From NCBI RefSeq assembly GCF_900105415.1, contig NZ_FNSM01000001.1, forward strand, positions 4,244,501 through 4,308,500: a DNA stretch of 64,000 nt, given 5' to 3'. Of the stretch, positions 8,879 to 17,673 are shown piece after piece. This stretch comes from Streptomyces sp. TLI_105. Lineage in GTDB: Bacteria; Actinomycetota; Actinomycetes; Streptomycetales; Streptomycetaceae. Each line of letters starts with the position of its first letter. Position 1 is the first letter of the stretch. A model generated the notes under the pieces. The model was given only the letters and a program-made list of their open reading frames with translations. It did not search any database and had not been told where the DNA came from. Both the position numbers and the translations under genes were made by a program.

Positions 8879-9313
8879 TCAGCCCTCCTTCTTCTGGCCG
8901 GACTGACCGGACTGCTGCTGACCCTCCGTGGCCACCTTTCGCCTGGTGTCCTCCTCGCGCTCGCCGAAGTCGCGTCCGGCGGCCTTGAGGGCGCCCTCCA
9001 GCCGGCCGCACTCGTCGCGGACGGCGGTGAGGCGGGTCTTCCAGGTGCCGAGGATCTCGGTGAGCGCGGCGGAGGAGTCGAAGCCGGCGGTGGAGCCGGT
9101 GACGCCCTCGTTGGCCGTGTCCAGGTCGGTGACCGAGTTCGAGGTGGAGGTCCTCAGCTCGCCCGCGGTGTTCCCGGCGCTGTGCCAGGGGCCCACGTCG
9201 GTCTTGAGGTCGGGTCCGCCGCCGCCCCCGCCGTCCGGGGCGGCGAGCCCCGCGAGGCTCATCGTGGCCGGTTGTTCGCCGATGATCTCCTGCCATCTGG
9301 CGTCGAGCGCCAT
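8879..9313 (-). CDS. Small helical protein, ESX-like cassette
   Basis: 144 residues, first gene of a three-gene cassette with the DUF1023 protein and lipoprotein. The sequence is almost all predicted helix: a glycine-rich linker (GGGGGGPDLKTDV) is followed by a long helical pair containing TLTEIL-like and GTWKTRLTAVRDECGRLEGALKAAG segments, then a charged tail (EGQQQSGQSGQKKEG). The size and layout fit small WXG100-like substrates or chaperones, but a classical WXG turn is not clear; GPWHSAG and GTWKTR are the only tryptophan sites. No signal peptide. Function unknown. Confidence 0.78.
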   Translation of the reverse strand: MALDARWQEIIGEQPATMSLAGLAAPDGGGGGGPDLKTDVGPWHSAGNTAGELRTSTSNSVTDLDTANEGVTGSTAGFDSSAALTEILGTWKTRLTAVRDECGRLEGALKAAGRDFGEREEDTRRKVATEGQQQSGQSGQKKEG

Positions 9314-9440
9314 CTGTCACCCCCGTGGTGGCCTGATTGCTTCCGCGAACCTAGCAAGAGAGCCCGTGCGGTGCGAAGAAGGAGGGCGAGAGCAGTCCGT
9401 GCGACTGCCCCGCGGCCCGCCGGTCGATAGTCTGGGCCGC

Positions 9441-9947
9441 ATGTACGGCTACGACCAGAACCCGGGTGCCCAGCAGCAGTACGCGCCCCCGCCCCAGCAG
9501 GGGCAGTACGCGCCGCAGGGCGGTATGCAGGCCGGCATGCAGGGCGGCGGCTACGCCCAGCAGCAGCCCCCGCTGTACCCGGAGCCCTCGCCGCCCTCCC
9601 TCGCGGACGCCGTGCGCGCCTTCACGACCGGCACGCTGGCCGCCGAGGACTTCCAGCAGATCTTCGCGACCTCCAAGGTCTACTGCCCGCGCGGCGACAA
9701 TCCCGGCTTCCTGGCCCTGCACAACACCCAGCAGCCGGTCATCCCGATGTTCACCTCGCTCAAGGAGCTGCGGCGGTACGCGGGCAAGGAGTCGAAGTAC
9801 TTCGTGATCACCGGGGCCGAGGTGATCGACCTGCTGCCGACCGGCTACGGCTTCGTCCTGGACATGGAGGGCGACCACCGCATGGTCTTCGACGCGAAGG
9901 CCGTGGAGCAGATGGTCGACTTCGCGATGCGGCGGATGTACGGCTGA
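9441..9947 (+). CDS. SseB-domain protein
   Basis: 168 residues from ATG. The first 45 residues are low complexity, rich in Gln, Tyr, Pro and Gly (QNPGAQQQYAPPPQQGQYAP). The rest matches the SseB N-terminal domain: AVRAFTTGTLAAEDFQQIF, VYCPRGDNPGFLALHNTQQPVIPMF, TSLKELRRYAGKESKYFVITG, DLLPTGYGFVLDMEGDHRM. SseB was first linked to enhanced serine sensitivity, but its role in actinobacteria is unclear; it often lies near T7SS/ESX-like loci, as here beside the DUF1023 cassette. The start is chosen because a -10-like TAGTCT ends 7 bases before the ATG (possibly leaderless). The frame is open further upstream, but only as an antisense shadow of the neighbour. A perfect palindromic terminator follows. 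Confidence 0.88.
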   Translation: MYGYDQNPGAQQQYAPPPQQGQYAPQGGMQAGMQGGGYAQQQPPLYPEPSPPSLADAVRAFTTGTLAAEDFQQIFATSKVYCPRGDNPGFLALHNTQQPVIPMFTSLKELRRYAGKESKYFVITGAEVIDLLPTGYGFVLDMEGDHRMVFDAKAVEQMVDFAMRRMYG

Positions 9948-9968
9948 CGGACGCTGGACGCACAGGGG

Positions 9969-9996
9969 ACGCCCGGGAGGAATTCCTCCCGGGCGT
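9969..9996 (+). terminator. Palindromic terminator after SseB-domain gene
   Basis: Perfect inverted repeat: ACGCCCGGGAGG, AATT loop, CCTCCCGGGCGT, beginning 21 bases after the stop codon. Confidence 0.85.
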
Positions 9997-10017
9997 TCCG
10001 CGTTCCGGGTGGCAGAA

Positions 10018-10033
10018 AGTTCAGTCTTCAACT
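10018..10033 (+). promoter_or_regulatory. Operator-like motif before pirin gene
   Basis: AGTTCAGTCTTCAACT. Its reverse complement matches the motif in front of the LLM/FMN-reductase operon (44190-44205) at 12 of 16 positions, including the GTTGAAG core and the AACT end. It lies 38 bases before the pirin start codon. Probably bound by a MarR/HxlR-type redox regulator; inferred only from similarity. Confidence 0.5.
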
Positions 10034-10071
10034 AAAGTGGTCGTACAAGGTCGCACCTAGGAGGTCCGGTC

Positions 10072-11034
10072 ATGCCCGCTGTGACTGTCGAGAACCCGCT
10101 CACCCTGCCGCGCGTCGCCGCCCCCGCCGACGCCGCCTCCCGCCCCGTGCTCGCCGTCACCACGGCCCCCTCGGGCTTCGAGGGCGAGGGCTTCCCGGTG
10201 CGCCGTGCGTTCGCCGGGATCAACTACCAGTACCTCGACCCGTTCATCATGATGGACCAGATGGGTGAGGTGGAGTACGCGCCCGGAGAGCCCAAGGGCA
10301 CGCCCTGGCATCCCCACCGCGGCTTCGAGACCGTCACCTACATCATCGACGGGACCTTCGACCACCAGGACTCCAACGGCGGCGGCGGCACCATCACCAA
10401 CGGCGACACCCAGTGGATGACCGCCGGCTCCGGCCTCCTCCACATCGAGGCCCCGCCGGAGTCCCTCGTCGTCAGCGGCGGCCTCTTCCACGGCCTCCAG
10501 CTGTGGGTGAACCTGCCCGCCTCCGACAAGATGATGGCCCCCCGCTACCAGGACATCCGCGGCGGCCAGGTCCAGCTGCTCACCACCCCCGACGGCGGCG
10601 CGCTGCTCCGCGTCATCGCCGGCGAGCTCGACGGCCACGACGGCCCCGGCGTCACCCACACCCCGATCACGATGATCCACGCCACCCTGCGCCCCGGCGC
10701 CGAGATCAGCCTGCCCTGGCGCGAGGACTTCAACGGCCTCGCGTACGTGCTCGCTGGCCGCGGCACCGTCGGCACCGACCGGCGCCCCGTCCACACCGGA
10801 CAGACCGCCGTCTTCGGCAAGGGCGGCTCGCTCACCGTCCGCGCCGACGAGAAGCAGGACGGCAACACCCCGGACCTGGAGGTCGTCCTCCTCGGCGGGC
10901 AGCCGATCCGCGAGCCCATGGCCCACTACGGCCCGTTCGTCATGAACACCCAGGCCGAACTGCGCCAGGCCTTCGAGGACTTCCAGGCCGGCCGCCTCGG
11001 CACGATCCCGGCGGTCCACGGAATGGGCGAGTGA
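10072..11034 (+). CDS. Pirin family protein
   Basis: 320 residues, a normal bacterial pirin length. Pirins are double-cupin proteins; several act as quercetin dioxygenases and others are redox-linked regulators of central metabolism. The first cupin shows the metal-ligand motif WHPHRGFETVTYIIDG, followed by TWMTAGSGLLHIEAPPES, giving the usual His, His, His and Glu iron ligands. The second cupin (about 180-300) includes PLAWRE-like and NGLAYVLAGRGTVG strands. A strong TAGGAGGT ribosome binding site sits 6 bases before the ATG. It is monocistronic and flanked by a promoter motif shared with the LLM/FMN-reductase operon and a downstream hairpin terminator. Whether it has quercetinase activity is not readable. 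Confidence 0.95.
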   Translation: MPAVTVENPLTLPRVAAPADAASRPVLAVTTAPSGFEGEGFPVRRAFAGINYQYLDPFIMMDQMGEVEYAPGEPKGTPWHPHRGFETVTYIIDGTFDHQDSNGGGGTITNGDTQWMTAGSGLLHIEAPPESLVVSGGLFHGLQLWVNLPASDKMMAPRYQDIRGGQVQLLTTPDGGALLRVIAGELDGHDGPGVTHTPITMIHATLRPGAEISLPWREDFNGLAYVLAGRGTVGTDRRPVHTGQTAVFGKGGSLTVRADEKQDGNTPDLEVVLLGGQPIREPMAHYGPFVMNTQAELRQAFEDFQAGRLGTIPAVHGMGE

Positions 11035-11050
11035 GCACGATCCCGCACCA

Positions 11051-11081
11051 CTGACGGGCCGTCACCCGGACGGCCCGTCAG
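11051..11081 (+). terminator. Hairpin terminator after pirin gene
   Basis: Perfect 13-base stem CTGACGGGCCGTC / GACGGCCCGTCAG with a 5-base loop, 17 bases after the stop. Confidence 0.85.
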
Positions 11082-11120
11082 CGCACGACGACACGCCGAC
11101 GGACGTGGTCCGGTGGTCGG

Positions 11121-12191
11121 GTGCAGCCGAGCCGAGCGCCCCTCCCTCCCGAGCCCCTGCTCCCCGAACCCGCCCGCCGGTTTGCCGCCTGGTGCGTCGT
11201 CCTGCTGCTCGCCGCCGGGGTCGCCGCCGTCTTCGTCTGGCTCTGCGTCGTCTTCAAGACGGCCGTCACCCCCGTCCTCCTCGCGATCCTCGGCGCCGCC
11301 CTCCTCGGACCGCTCCACCGGCGCCTGCTGCGGATGAAGGTGCGCAGGGGACTCGCCGCCGCGCTCACCGTCGTCGCCGTCCTCGTGGTCGTCGGCGGCG
11401 CCACGTACGTCGTCGTCGTCGCCCTCATCCACACCGGCGACCAGATCATCGCCTCGCTCCGGCGGGCCGCCTCCGACATCGCCGACCACCTCGGCGCCGC
11501 CGGCACCTCCCTCGACGACCTCGCCGGGAACGCCGAGAAGCTCCTCAGGGAGTTCGGCGGCACCGCCGCCTCCGGCGTCATCAGCGGCCTCAGCGTCGTC
11601 GGCCAGATGCTCGCCACCGCCGTCCTCGCCCTGTTCCTCATCTTCTTCTTCCTCAAGGACTCCGACCGGGCCGCCGGCGCCCTGCGCTCCCTCGCCCCCC
11701 GCGGCACCGGCGACCTCGTCGAGGCCATGGCGCGCCGCGCCTTCGAAGCCGTCGAGGGCTTCATGCGCGGCACCACCTTCATCGCCCTCGTCGACGCCGT
11801 CCTCATCGGCGTCGGCCTGGTCGTCCTCGACGTGCCCGGCGCCGTGGGGCTCGCCGCGCTCGTCTTCGTCACCGCCTACATCCCGTACCTCGGGGCCTTC
11901 CTCTCCGGCGCGATCGCCGTCCTCGTCGCCCTCGCCGACCGCGGCTTCGTCATCGCCCTGTGGGTGCTCGGCGTCGTCCTGGCCGTCCAGGTCGTCGAGG
12001 GCCACGTCCTCCAGCCCCTCGTCCAGAGCAGGACCGTGCAGATGCACCCGGCCGTGGTCATGCTGGCGATCACGGCCGGCGCGTCCGTCGCGGGCGTCCT
12101 GGGCATGCTGCTCGCCGTCCCGCTGACGGCCGCCGCGACGGGGATCCTCGGGGAGCTCCGTACGAGATACGAGACACCGGGCCACGGGTGA
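11121..12191 (+). CDS. AI-2E family transporter (permease)
   Basis: 356 residues from a GTG. The protein is strongly hydrophobic with about seven to eight membrane helices: two near the N-terminus, one after a polar loop (VVVGGATYVVVVALI), an amphipathic extracytoplasmic stretch (about 100-150, SLRRAASDIADHLGAAG), then ATAVLALFLIFFFLKDSDR and the C-terminal block FIALVDAVLIGVGLVVLDVPGAVGLAALVFVTAYIPYLGAFLSG. The conserved YIPYLGAFLSG and VVEGHVLQPLVQSRTVQMHP motifs are diagnostic of the TqsA/PerM-like (AI-2 exporter) superfamily. Most members have no known substrate, and the AI-2 name should not be taken as function. It converges on the metallo-hydrolase gene, 33 bases away. Confidence 0.92.
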   Translation: MQPSRAPLPPEPLLPEPARRFAAWCVVLLLAAGVAAVFVWLCVVFKTAVTPVLLAILGAALLGPLHRRLLRMKVRRGLAAALTVVAVLVVVGGATYVVVVALIHTGDQIIASLRRAASDIADHLGAAGTSLDDLAGNAEKLLREFGGTAASGVISGLSVVGQMLATAVLALFLIFFFLKDSDRAAGALRSLAPRGTGDLVEAMARRAFEAVEGFMRGTTFIALVDAVLIGVGLVVLDVPGAVGLAALVFVTAYIPYLGAFLSGAIAVLVALADRGFVIALWVLGVVLAVQVVEGHVLQPLVQSRTVQMHPAVVMLAITAGASVAGVLGMLLAVPLTAAATGILGELRTRYETPGHG

Positions 12192-12224
12192 CCCCGGAGA
12201 GCCGGGCCCGGCCGGGGCTCCCGC

Positions 12225-13043
12225 TCAGGTCGCCGCGGGCAGGCCGCCCGGCTCGAAGGACGCGAGCATCTGCTCCAGCGCCGCCTGGTCGGGGCCGACG
12301 AACGGATCCGCGTCCGGGGCCATCGTGATCGTGTCGATCATCGACGTCGTCATCCGGACCGCCGGCGGCAGATGGGTGGACAGCACGATCTCCGGGGCCA
12401 TGTCCCGCAGCGGGTCGATCGTCGCCCGGTACTTGGCCGGGTCCACGATGTGCACCCACGGGCTGTCCAGGGTCGCCCACACCAGCTGGGCCCGCCGCAG
12501 CTCCTCGGGCTTGAGGTCGTTCGCGTGCCCGCTCTCCGCCAGCTCGACGGTCGGCATCGGCCCGCCGAAGCAGTCGGAGCTGAAGCAGATCCGGGTCTTC
12601 TCGTCGTAGAAGCCGACCGTGGCCGGGTTGTCGAACAGCGGGGGCCGGAAGGCGTGCAGCATGCGGTCGCCGACGTCGAGGGACTGGCCGGGGTTCAGGA
12701 AGTACACGCGCTCCATCGGCAGCGGGCGTTCCGTGGTCATGATCCCGGCGCCGAGGAAGGTGGTGACGACCTTCGCCCGGGGCGCGGCGACGAGCAGGTC
12801 GAAGATGCCGCCCGTGTGGTCCCGGTCGGGATGGGTGAGCCAGATCCAGAGGATGTCCGCGGGGTCGACGACCGAGCCGAGCGTGTTGACGAAGTTCCGG
12901 TCGGCCAGGGAGAGCCCCGTGTCGACGACGACGGGTTCGGCGGCGGTGAGGACGTACGCGTTGACGGGGATGTGCCCGACCCCGGGCGCTTCGAGGCTGT
13001 CGGCCAGCACGGTGGTGTCACTGCCGACCTTGTGGGTGTCCAT
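12225..13043 (-). CDS. Metallo-beta-lactamase-fold protein (ODP-like)
   Basis: 272 residues from ATG. Metallo-beta-lactamase-fold motifs are present: VVDTGLSLADR, then WLTHPDRDHTGG in place of HxHxDH, with Pro-Asp where a His is usual. This resembles the oxygen-binding di-iron (ODP) branch related to flavodiiron proteins. ICFSSDCFGGPMP supplies the next metal-ligand region, and VLSTHLPPAVR gives a C-terminal His. There is no flavodoxin domain, so it is not a complete flavodiiron reductase. The frame is open a further 177 codons upstream, but that part is the intergenic repeat; the chosen ATG fits the family start and has GGAG 8 bases before it. The likely role is redox or gas sensing or detoxification; the substrate is unknown. 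Confidence 0.88.
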   Translation of the reverse strand: MDTHKVGSDTTVLADSLEAPGVGHIPVNAYVLTAAEPVVVDTGLSLADRNFVNTLGSVVDPADILWIWLTHPDRDHTGGIFDLLVAAPRAKVVTTFLGAGIMTTERPLPMERVYFLNPGQSLDVGDRMLHAFRPPLFDNPATVGFYDEKTRICFSSDCFGGPMPTVELAESGHANDLKPEELRRAQLVWATLDSPWVHIVDPAKYRATIDPLRDMAPEIVLSTHLPPAVRMTTSMIDTITMAPDADPFVGPDQAALEQMLASFEPGGLPAAT

Positions 13044-13173
13044 GGCGAACTCCGTGGTCCCCCCGGCGGCCGTACGACACCAGTCTGCGCCGCACGGAGG
13101 GGGTACGCGCGCGGGGGTGGTGCCCACCCCCGTTGTGGGCATGCGTCCCGTCGGGGCGGTCCCGCCCCTCGCG

Positions 13174-13422
13174 CCCCGTTGTGGGCATGCGTTCCGCCGG
13201 GGCGGAACGGGTGGGCACAACGGAACGGCGCCTTTGCCGGCGCCCGAGGCTTTCGCGCCTGAACCCGCACCGCATGCGAGCCGTGCAACGTGGTGCGGGT
13301 CCAGGCGCGGAAGGCGGAGGCGCCGCTGAGGGCGCCGTCCCGTGTGCCCACCCTCCCCCAAGCTCTCGGCTTCGCTCGAGCAGGGGGACCCCCTCGCCCC
13401 GGCGGGACGACTGCCCACACGG
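13174..13422. repeat. Nested-palindrome element, copy 1
   Basis: One of three related elements (others 37178-37428 and 59413-59621). The outer ends are imperfect terminal inverted repeats, left CCCCGTTGTGGGCATGCG and right ending GACTGCCCACACGGG. Each end folds into its own hairpin, with a second inverted pair inside (GGGTGGGCACAACGG / CCGTGTGCCCACCC) and a central stem ACCCGCACC / GGTGCGGGT. Between the right-hand arms sits an inserted hairpin of about 50 bases containing CCCCCAAGCTCTCGGC. Extra half-modules lie on both sides (about 13126-13173 and 13423-13489). Together these fill the 446-base gap between the metallo-hydrolase start and the SpoIIE-phosphatase stop; I see no gene in it. Confidence 0.9.
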
Positions 13423-13489
13423 GCGGGTGGGTGGGGCGGGACGATTGCCCACACGAGCGGGTGGCGGGAGGGGCACCGCCCCGCCGGGG

Positions 13490-15607
13490 CTACCGGCAGC
13501 AGCCCCCCTCCGGCTCCGGTTCGTTCAGCTCGAACCAGATCGCCTTGCCCTCGCCCCGCGGGTCGACGCCCCACGCGTCCGCCAGCATCTCCATCAGGAC
13601 CAGGCCGCGCCCGCTCGACGCCATCTCGCCCGGGTGCCGCTTGTGCGGCAGCTCGTCGCTGCCGTCGGAGACCTCCACGCGCAGCCGCCGCGTCTTCTCG
13701 CCGCAGGCGACCTCCGCCACCAGGAGCGCGTCGCCGTCGGTGTGGACGAGGACGTTCGTGGCCATCTCGGAGACCATCAGGACCGCCGCGTCGAGCTGGT
13801 CCTCGTCCGACCAGTCGTGCAGCAGCTGCCGGACCTGCTCGCGCGCCTCGGCGATCCGTTCCGGCTCCGCCTGGGCGATCGTCATCAGGGTGCGGCGCGG
13901 GGCCTCCTGGACGGCGCCGGCGGGTCGGCGGGAGAGCAGCAGGACGGCGATGTCGTCCTCGCGGCGGTCGGCGAGCGGGCCCGTCGTGTGGTGCGAGCCG
14001 GGGCCGTGGACGGCCTCCACGAGGGCGTCGGCGAGCCGCTCCAGGTCGTCGCCGTCGTGGGACTCCAGGAGCTGCCGCACGCGCTCCCAGCCGCTGTCCA
14101 GGTCGTGCCCGCCGGTCTCCAGGAGGCCGTCGGTGCAGATCATGAGGGTCTCGCCGGGGTCCAGGGTGAGCCGGGTGGTGGGGTAGTCGGTGTCGGGGTC
14201 GATGCCGAGGGGCAGCCCGCCGGCCGTGGGCCTGAGGAGAACGGTTCCGTCGTTCATCCGTACCGCCGGGTCCGGATGCCCCGCGCGCGCGATGTCGACC
14301 GTCCCCGTCTCCAGGTCGACCTCCAGGTAGAGGCAGGTCGCGAAGCGCGGACCGCCGCCGTCCCCGTCGTCGCCGTCCGTGATCCCGTAGAGGAAGCGGG
14401 AGGCGCGCGCGAGGACCGCGTCCGGCCGGTGGCCCTCGGAGGCGTACGCGCGCAGGGCGATCCGCAGCTGCCCCATCAGGCCGGCGGCCCGCACGTCGTG
14501 GCCCTGCACGTCACCGATGACGAGGGCGATCCGGCCCGGGCCGTGCCCGCCGACGCGGGAGGAGCCGCCGGGCAGTCGGATCATGTCGTACCAGTCGCCG
14601 CCGACCTGGAGGCCGCCGCCGGTCGGCACGTACCGCGCGGCGACCTGGATGCCGGGGATGCCCGGCCCGAGGACCGGCATCATCGTCCGCTGGAGCCCGA
14701 GCGACAGCTCGCGCTCGGACTCGGCCACGCCCGCGCGTGCGAGGGCCTGCGCGAGCATCCGCGCGACGGTCGTCAGCACGGAACGCTCGTCGGGCGTGAA
14801 CGCCACCGGGTGCTTGAAGGCCGCCATCCAGGCGCCCATCGTGCGACCGGCGACGACGAGCGGCACGAAGGCCCAGGAGCGGCGCCCGAAGCGCTGCGCG
14901 AGCGGCCAGGTCGTGGGGAAGCGGCGCAGGTACTCCTCGGGCGTCGGCAGATAGATGGCCCGCCCGGTCCGTACGACCTCCGCCGCCGGATAGTCCGTGT
15001 CCAGCGACATCGAGGAGAACGGCCCCTCGTCGCCCTCGCTGTGCCCGTGGTGCCCGATGATCGTCAGCCGCTCGCCCGCCACCCCGAAGACGGCGAGCCC
15101 GTCCGGCGAGAAGCCGGGCATCGACAGCGAGGCCGCCACCCGCAGCACCTCGGCCGTCGACCGCGCCTCGGCGAGCGCCCGCCCGGCGTCGAGGAGGAAG
15201 GCCTCGCGGGAGCGGCGCCAGTCGCCGGTGATGGGGGTGCGGGCGGCGGTGCCCGGCAGCTGCTCGGCGACCTCCTGGAGGGTGCCGACCAGCTGGTAGT
15301 CGTTCCCCTCGATGAGCGGCTTCGACCTGCTCCGTACGGTACGGATCACCCGTCCGTGCTCGTCCATGATCCGCAGCCGGGCCTCGGCGAGGGTGCCCTC
15401 GGCGACGGCAAGGTTGACCACCCCGTCGATCTCGTTCCAGTCGACCGGATGAAAACGGGAGCGTACGGCCGCCTCGGTGAGCCGCACGGGCTCGGCGGGC
15501 AGCCCGAGCAGCCGGGCGGCCTCGGCGTCGAGCGAGACGATCCCGGACGCGTTGTCCCAGCGCCACAGGCCGGTCGCGATCGCGGCCAGGACGTCCTCGG
15601 TGCGCAT
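13490..15607 (-). CDS. SpoIIE-type phosphatase with PAS, GAF and ATPase domains
   Basis: 705 residues. Domains in order: PAS/PAC (1-120; WRWDNASGIVSLDAEAARLLG), GAF-like sensor (about 150-330; RSWAFVPLVVAGRTMGAWMAAF), PP2C-type SpoIIE phosphatase (about 340-560; GGDWYDMIRLPGG, ALVIGDVQGHDVRAAGLMGQLR, LMICTDGLLE), and a GHKL/RsbW-like ATPase (575-700; VLMVSEMATNVLVHTDGDALLV, SSGRGLVLMEMLADAWGVDP). Such Streptomyces proteins join anti-sigma-factor kinase and anti-anti-sigma phosphatase activities in one chain and are thought to switch alternative sigma factors by partner switching. The metal-binding aspartates (GDW, GDVQGHD, TDG) are present. No membrane segment was seen. It stands alone, next to aspS; the cognate anti-anti-sigma factor is not in the window. 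Confidence 0.93.
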   Translation of the reverse strand: MRTEDVLAAIATGLWRWDNASGIVSLDAEAARLLGLPAEPVRLTEAAVRSRFHPVDWNEIDGVVNLAVAEGTLAEARLRIMDEHGRVIRTVRSRSKPLIEGNDYQLVGTLQEVAEQLPGTAARTPITGDWRRSREAFLLDAGRALAEARSTAEVLRVAASLSMPGFSPDGLAVFGVAGERLTIIGHHGHSEGDEGPFSSMSLDTDYPAAEVVRTGRAIYLPTPEEYLRRFPTTWPLAQRFGRRSWAFVPLVVAGRTMGAWMAAFKHPVAFTPDERSVLTTVARMLAQALARAGVAESERELSLGLQRTMMPVLGPGIPGIQVAARYVPTGGGLQVGGDWYDMIRLPGGSSRVGGHGPGRIALVIGDVQGHDVRAAGLMGQLRIALRAYASEGHRPDAVLARASRFLYGITDGDDGDGGGPRFATCLYLEVDLETGTVDIARAGHPDPAVRMNDGTVLLRPTAGGLPLGIDPDTDYPTTRLTLDPGETLMICTDGLLETGGHDLDSGWERVRQLLESHDGDDLERLADALVEAVHGPGSHHTTGPLADRREDDIAVLLLSRRPAGAVQEAPRRTLMTIAQAEPERIAEAREQVRQLLHDWSDEDQLDAAVLMVSEMATNVLVHTDGDALLVAEVACGEKTRRLRVEVSDGSDELPHKRHPGEMASSGRGLVLMEMLADAWGVDPRGEGKAIWFELNEPEPEGGCCR

Positions 15608-15778
15608 TGCCCCACTTTATGAATATCGGACAGCGGGCCGCCACCGAGGGTATTCGAGATGCGATCTTGGCCCGGCCGGTACTCTGGGTGGGTCTGCCCT
15701 CGTGTCCTGTGACATCTGTGACAGCGGTCACGGCCGGCGGCGACCCACCCCAAGATCCCGAAGACTGGATGAACGACG

Positions 15779-17599
15779 ATGCATCGGTACAGGTCCCACA
15801 CCTGCGGCGAGCTCCGCGCCTCTGACGTCGGCACCGACGTCCGGCTGAGCGGCTGGCTGCACAATCGGCGCGACCTGGGCGGCATCCTCTTCATCGATCT
15901 GCGCGACCACTACGGCATCACGCAGCTCGTCGCCCGGCCCGGCACGCCCGCCGCCGAGGTCCTCGACAAGCTGACCAAGGAGACCGTCGTCCGCGTGGAC
16001 GGCAAGGTCGTCTCCCGCGGCGCGGAGAACGTCAACCCCGAGCTGCCGACCGGCGAGATCGAGATCGAGGCCACCGAGGTCGAGGTCCTGGGCGCCGCCA
16101 AGCAGATCCCCTTCACCATCAACACCGACGACGGTGTGAACGAGGAGCGGCGCCTGGAGTACCGCTTCCTCGACCTGCGCCGCGAGCGCATGCACCGCAA
16201 CATCATGCTGCGCTCCGCCGTCATCGCCTCCATCCGCTCCAAGATGGTGGCCCTCGGCTTCAACGAGATGGCGACCCCGATCCTCGCCGCGACCTCCCCC
16301 GAGGGCGCCCGCGACTTCGTCGTCCCGTCCCGCCTGAACCCGGGCAAGTTCTACGCGCTGCCGCAGGCGCCGCAGCAGTTCAAGCAGCTGCTGATGATCT
16401 CCGGCTTCGACCGGTACTTCCAGATCGCGCCCTGCTTCCGCGACGAGGACGCCCGCGCCGACCGCTCGCCCGGCGAGTTCTACCAGCTCGACGTCGAGAT
16501 GAGCTTCGTCGAGCAGGAGGACGTCTTCCAGCCGATCGAGAAGCTCATGACGGAGCTCTTCGAGGAGTTCGGCGGCGGCCGCCACGTCACCTCGCCGTTC
16601 CCGCGGATCCCGTTCCGCGAGTCGATGCTCAAGTACGGCAACGACAAGCCCGACCTGCGCACGTCCCTGGAGCTCGTCGACATCTCGGACGTCTTCGAGG
16701 CGTCGGAGTTCAAGGCCTTCGCCGGCAAGCACGTCCGCGCCCTGGCCGTCCCGAACACCGGCGACCAGCCGCGCAAGTTCTTCGACTCCCTCGGTGACTT
16801 CGCGGTCTCCCTCGGCGCGAAGGGCCTGGCCTGGGTCCGCGTCGGCGAGGGCAACGCCCTGACCGGCCCGATCGCCAAGTTCCTCACCGAGGAGAACGTC
16901 AAGGTCCTCACCGAGCGCCTGGGCCTCCAGCCCGGCCACGCCGTCTTCTTCGGCGCGGGCGAGTTCGACGAGGTCTCCAAGATCATGGGCCCGGTCCGGG
17001 TCGAGGCCGCCAAGCGCGCCGGCCAGTTCGAGGAGAACGTCTTCCGCTTCGCGTGGATCGTCGACTTCCCGATGTACGAGCGGGACGAGGAGACCGGCAA
17101 GATCGACTTCTCGCACAACCCGTTCTCCATGCCGCAGGGCGGCCTGGAGGCCCTGGAGACCCAGGACCCGCTGGACGTCCTCGGCTGGCAGTACGACATC
17201 GTCTGCAACGGCATCGAGCTCTCCTCCGGCGCCATCCGGAACCACGAGCCCGAGATCATGTTCAAGGCCTTCGAGATCGCGGGCTACTCCCGCGAGACGG
17301 TCGAGCACGAGTTCGCGGGCATGCTCCGCGCCTTCGAGTACGGCGCCCCGCCGCACGGCGGCATCGCCCCGGGCGTCGACCGCATCGTCATGCTCCTCGC
17401 CGACGAGCCCAACATCCGCGAGATCATCGCCTTCCCGCTCAACGGCAACGGCCAGGACCTCCTGATGGGCGCCCCGACGGAACTCGACGAGTCCCGCCTG
17501 CGCGAGCTGAACATCCAGCTCCGCAAGCCGGTCGAGAAGAAGACCGCCACGGAGGACCGCCCGGTGACGGAGTCGGTCCACCCGGACGCGGCGCGGTAA
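15779..17599 (+). CDS. aspS: Aspartyl-tRNA synthetase
   Basis: 606 residues, the bacterial-type length. It charges tRNA-Asp in the cytosol. The N-terminal OB-fold anticodon domain has [23 protein letters not shown]. Class II motifs are visible: motif 2 in [27 protein letters not shown] and motif 3 in [22 protein letters not shown]. The bacterial insertion (GAD) domain lies between about residues 300 and 420. Because actinobacteria usually have GatCAB amidotransferase, this enzyme may be non-discriminating (Asp and Asn tRNAs); I cannot decide that here. It starts with ATG; a -10-like TACTCT lies about 95 bases upstream, so the leader may be long. A 16-base perfect hairpin terminates transcription. 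Confidence 0.97.
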   Translation: MHRYRSHTCGELRASDVGTDVRLSGWLHNRRDLGGILFIDLRDHYGITQLVARPGTPAAEVLDKLTKETVVRVDGKVVSRGAENVNPELPTGEIEIEATEVEVLGAAKQIPFTINTDDGVNEERRLEYRFLDLRRERMHRNIMLRSAVIASIRSKMVALGFNEMATPILAATSPEGARDFVVPSRLNPGKFYALPQAPQQFKQLLMISGFDRYFQIAPCFRDEDARADRSPGEFYQLDVEMSFVEQEDVFQPIEKLMTELFEEFGGGRHVTSPFPRIPFRESMLKYGNDKPDLRTSLELVDISDVFEASEFKAFAGKHVRALAVPNTGDQPRKFFDSLGDFAVSLGAKGLAWVRVGEGNALTGPIAKFLTEENVKVLTERLGLQPGHAVFFGAGEFDEVSKIMGPVRVEAAKRAGQFEENVFRFAWIVDFPMYERDEETGKIDFSHNPFSMPQGGLEALETQDPLDVLGWQYDIVCNGIELSSGAIRNHEPEIMFKAFEIAGYSRETVEHEFAGMLRAFEYGAPPHGGIAPGVDRIVMLLADEPNIREIIAFPLNGNGQDLLMGAPTELDESRLRELNIQLRKPVEKKTATEDRPVTESVHPDAAR

Positions 17600-17620
17600 G
17601 CGTCCCGCCCGACGGCTGCC

Positions 17621-17656
17621 GAAGGGCCCGGAATCCTCACGGATTCCGGGCCCTTC
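17621..17656 (+). terminator. Terminator of aspS (bidirectional)
   Basis: Perfect 16-base stem GAAGGGCCCGGAATCC, loop TCAC, GGATTCCGGGCCCTTC. Being symmetric, it can also end transcription of the convergent Rhs/immunity operon, whose last stop is 18 bases away. Confidence 0.9.
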
Positions 17657-17673
17657 GCCGTTCCCCGCGACCG

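Noticed and set aside
6960..9320. Upstream part of the open frame that ends in the lipoprotein
   Set aside because: Only the segment from the GTG at 6959 has a lipoprotein signal; the rest is an alternate frame of the DUF1023 gene.
13044..13574. N-terminal extension of the metallo-hydrolase into the repeat
   Set aside because: The repeat is free of stops in that frame by base composition; the family start is at 13043.
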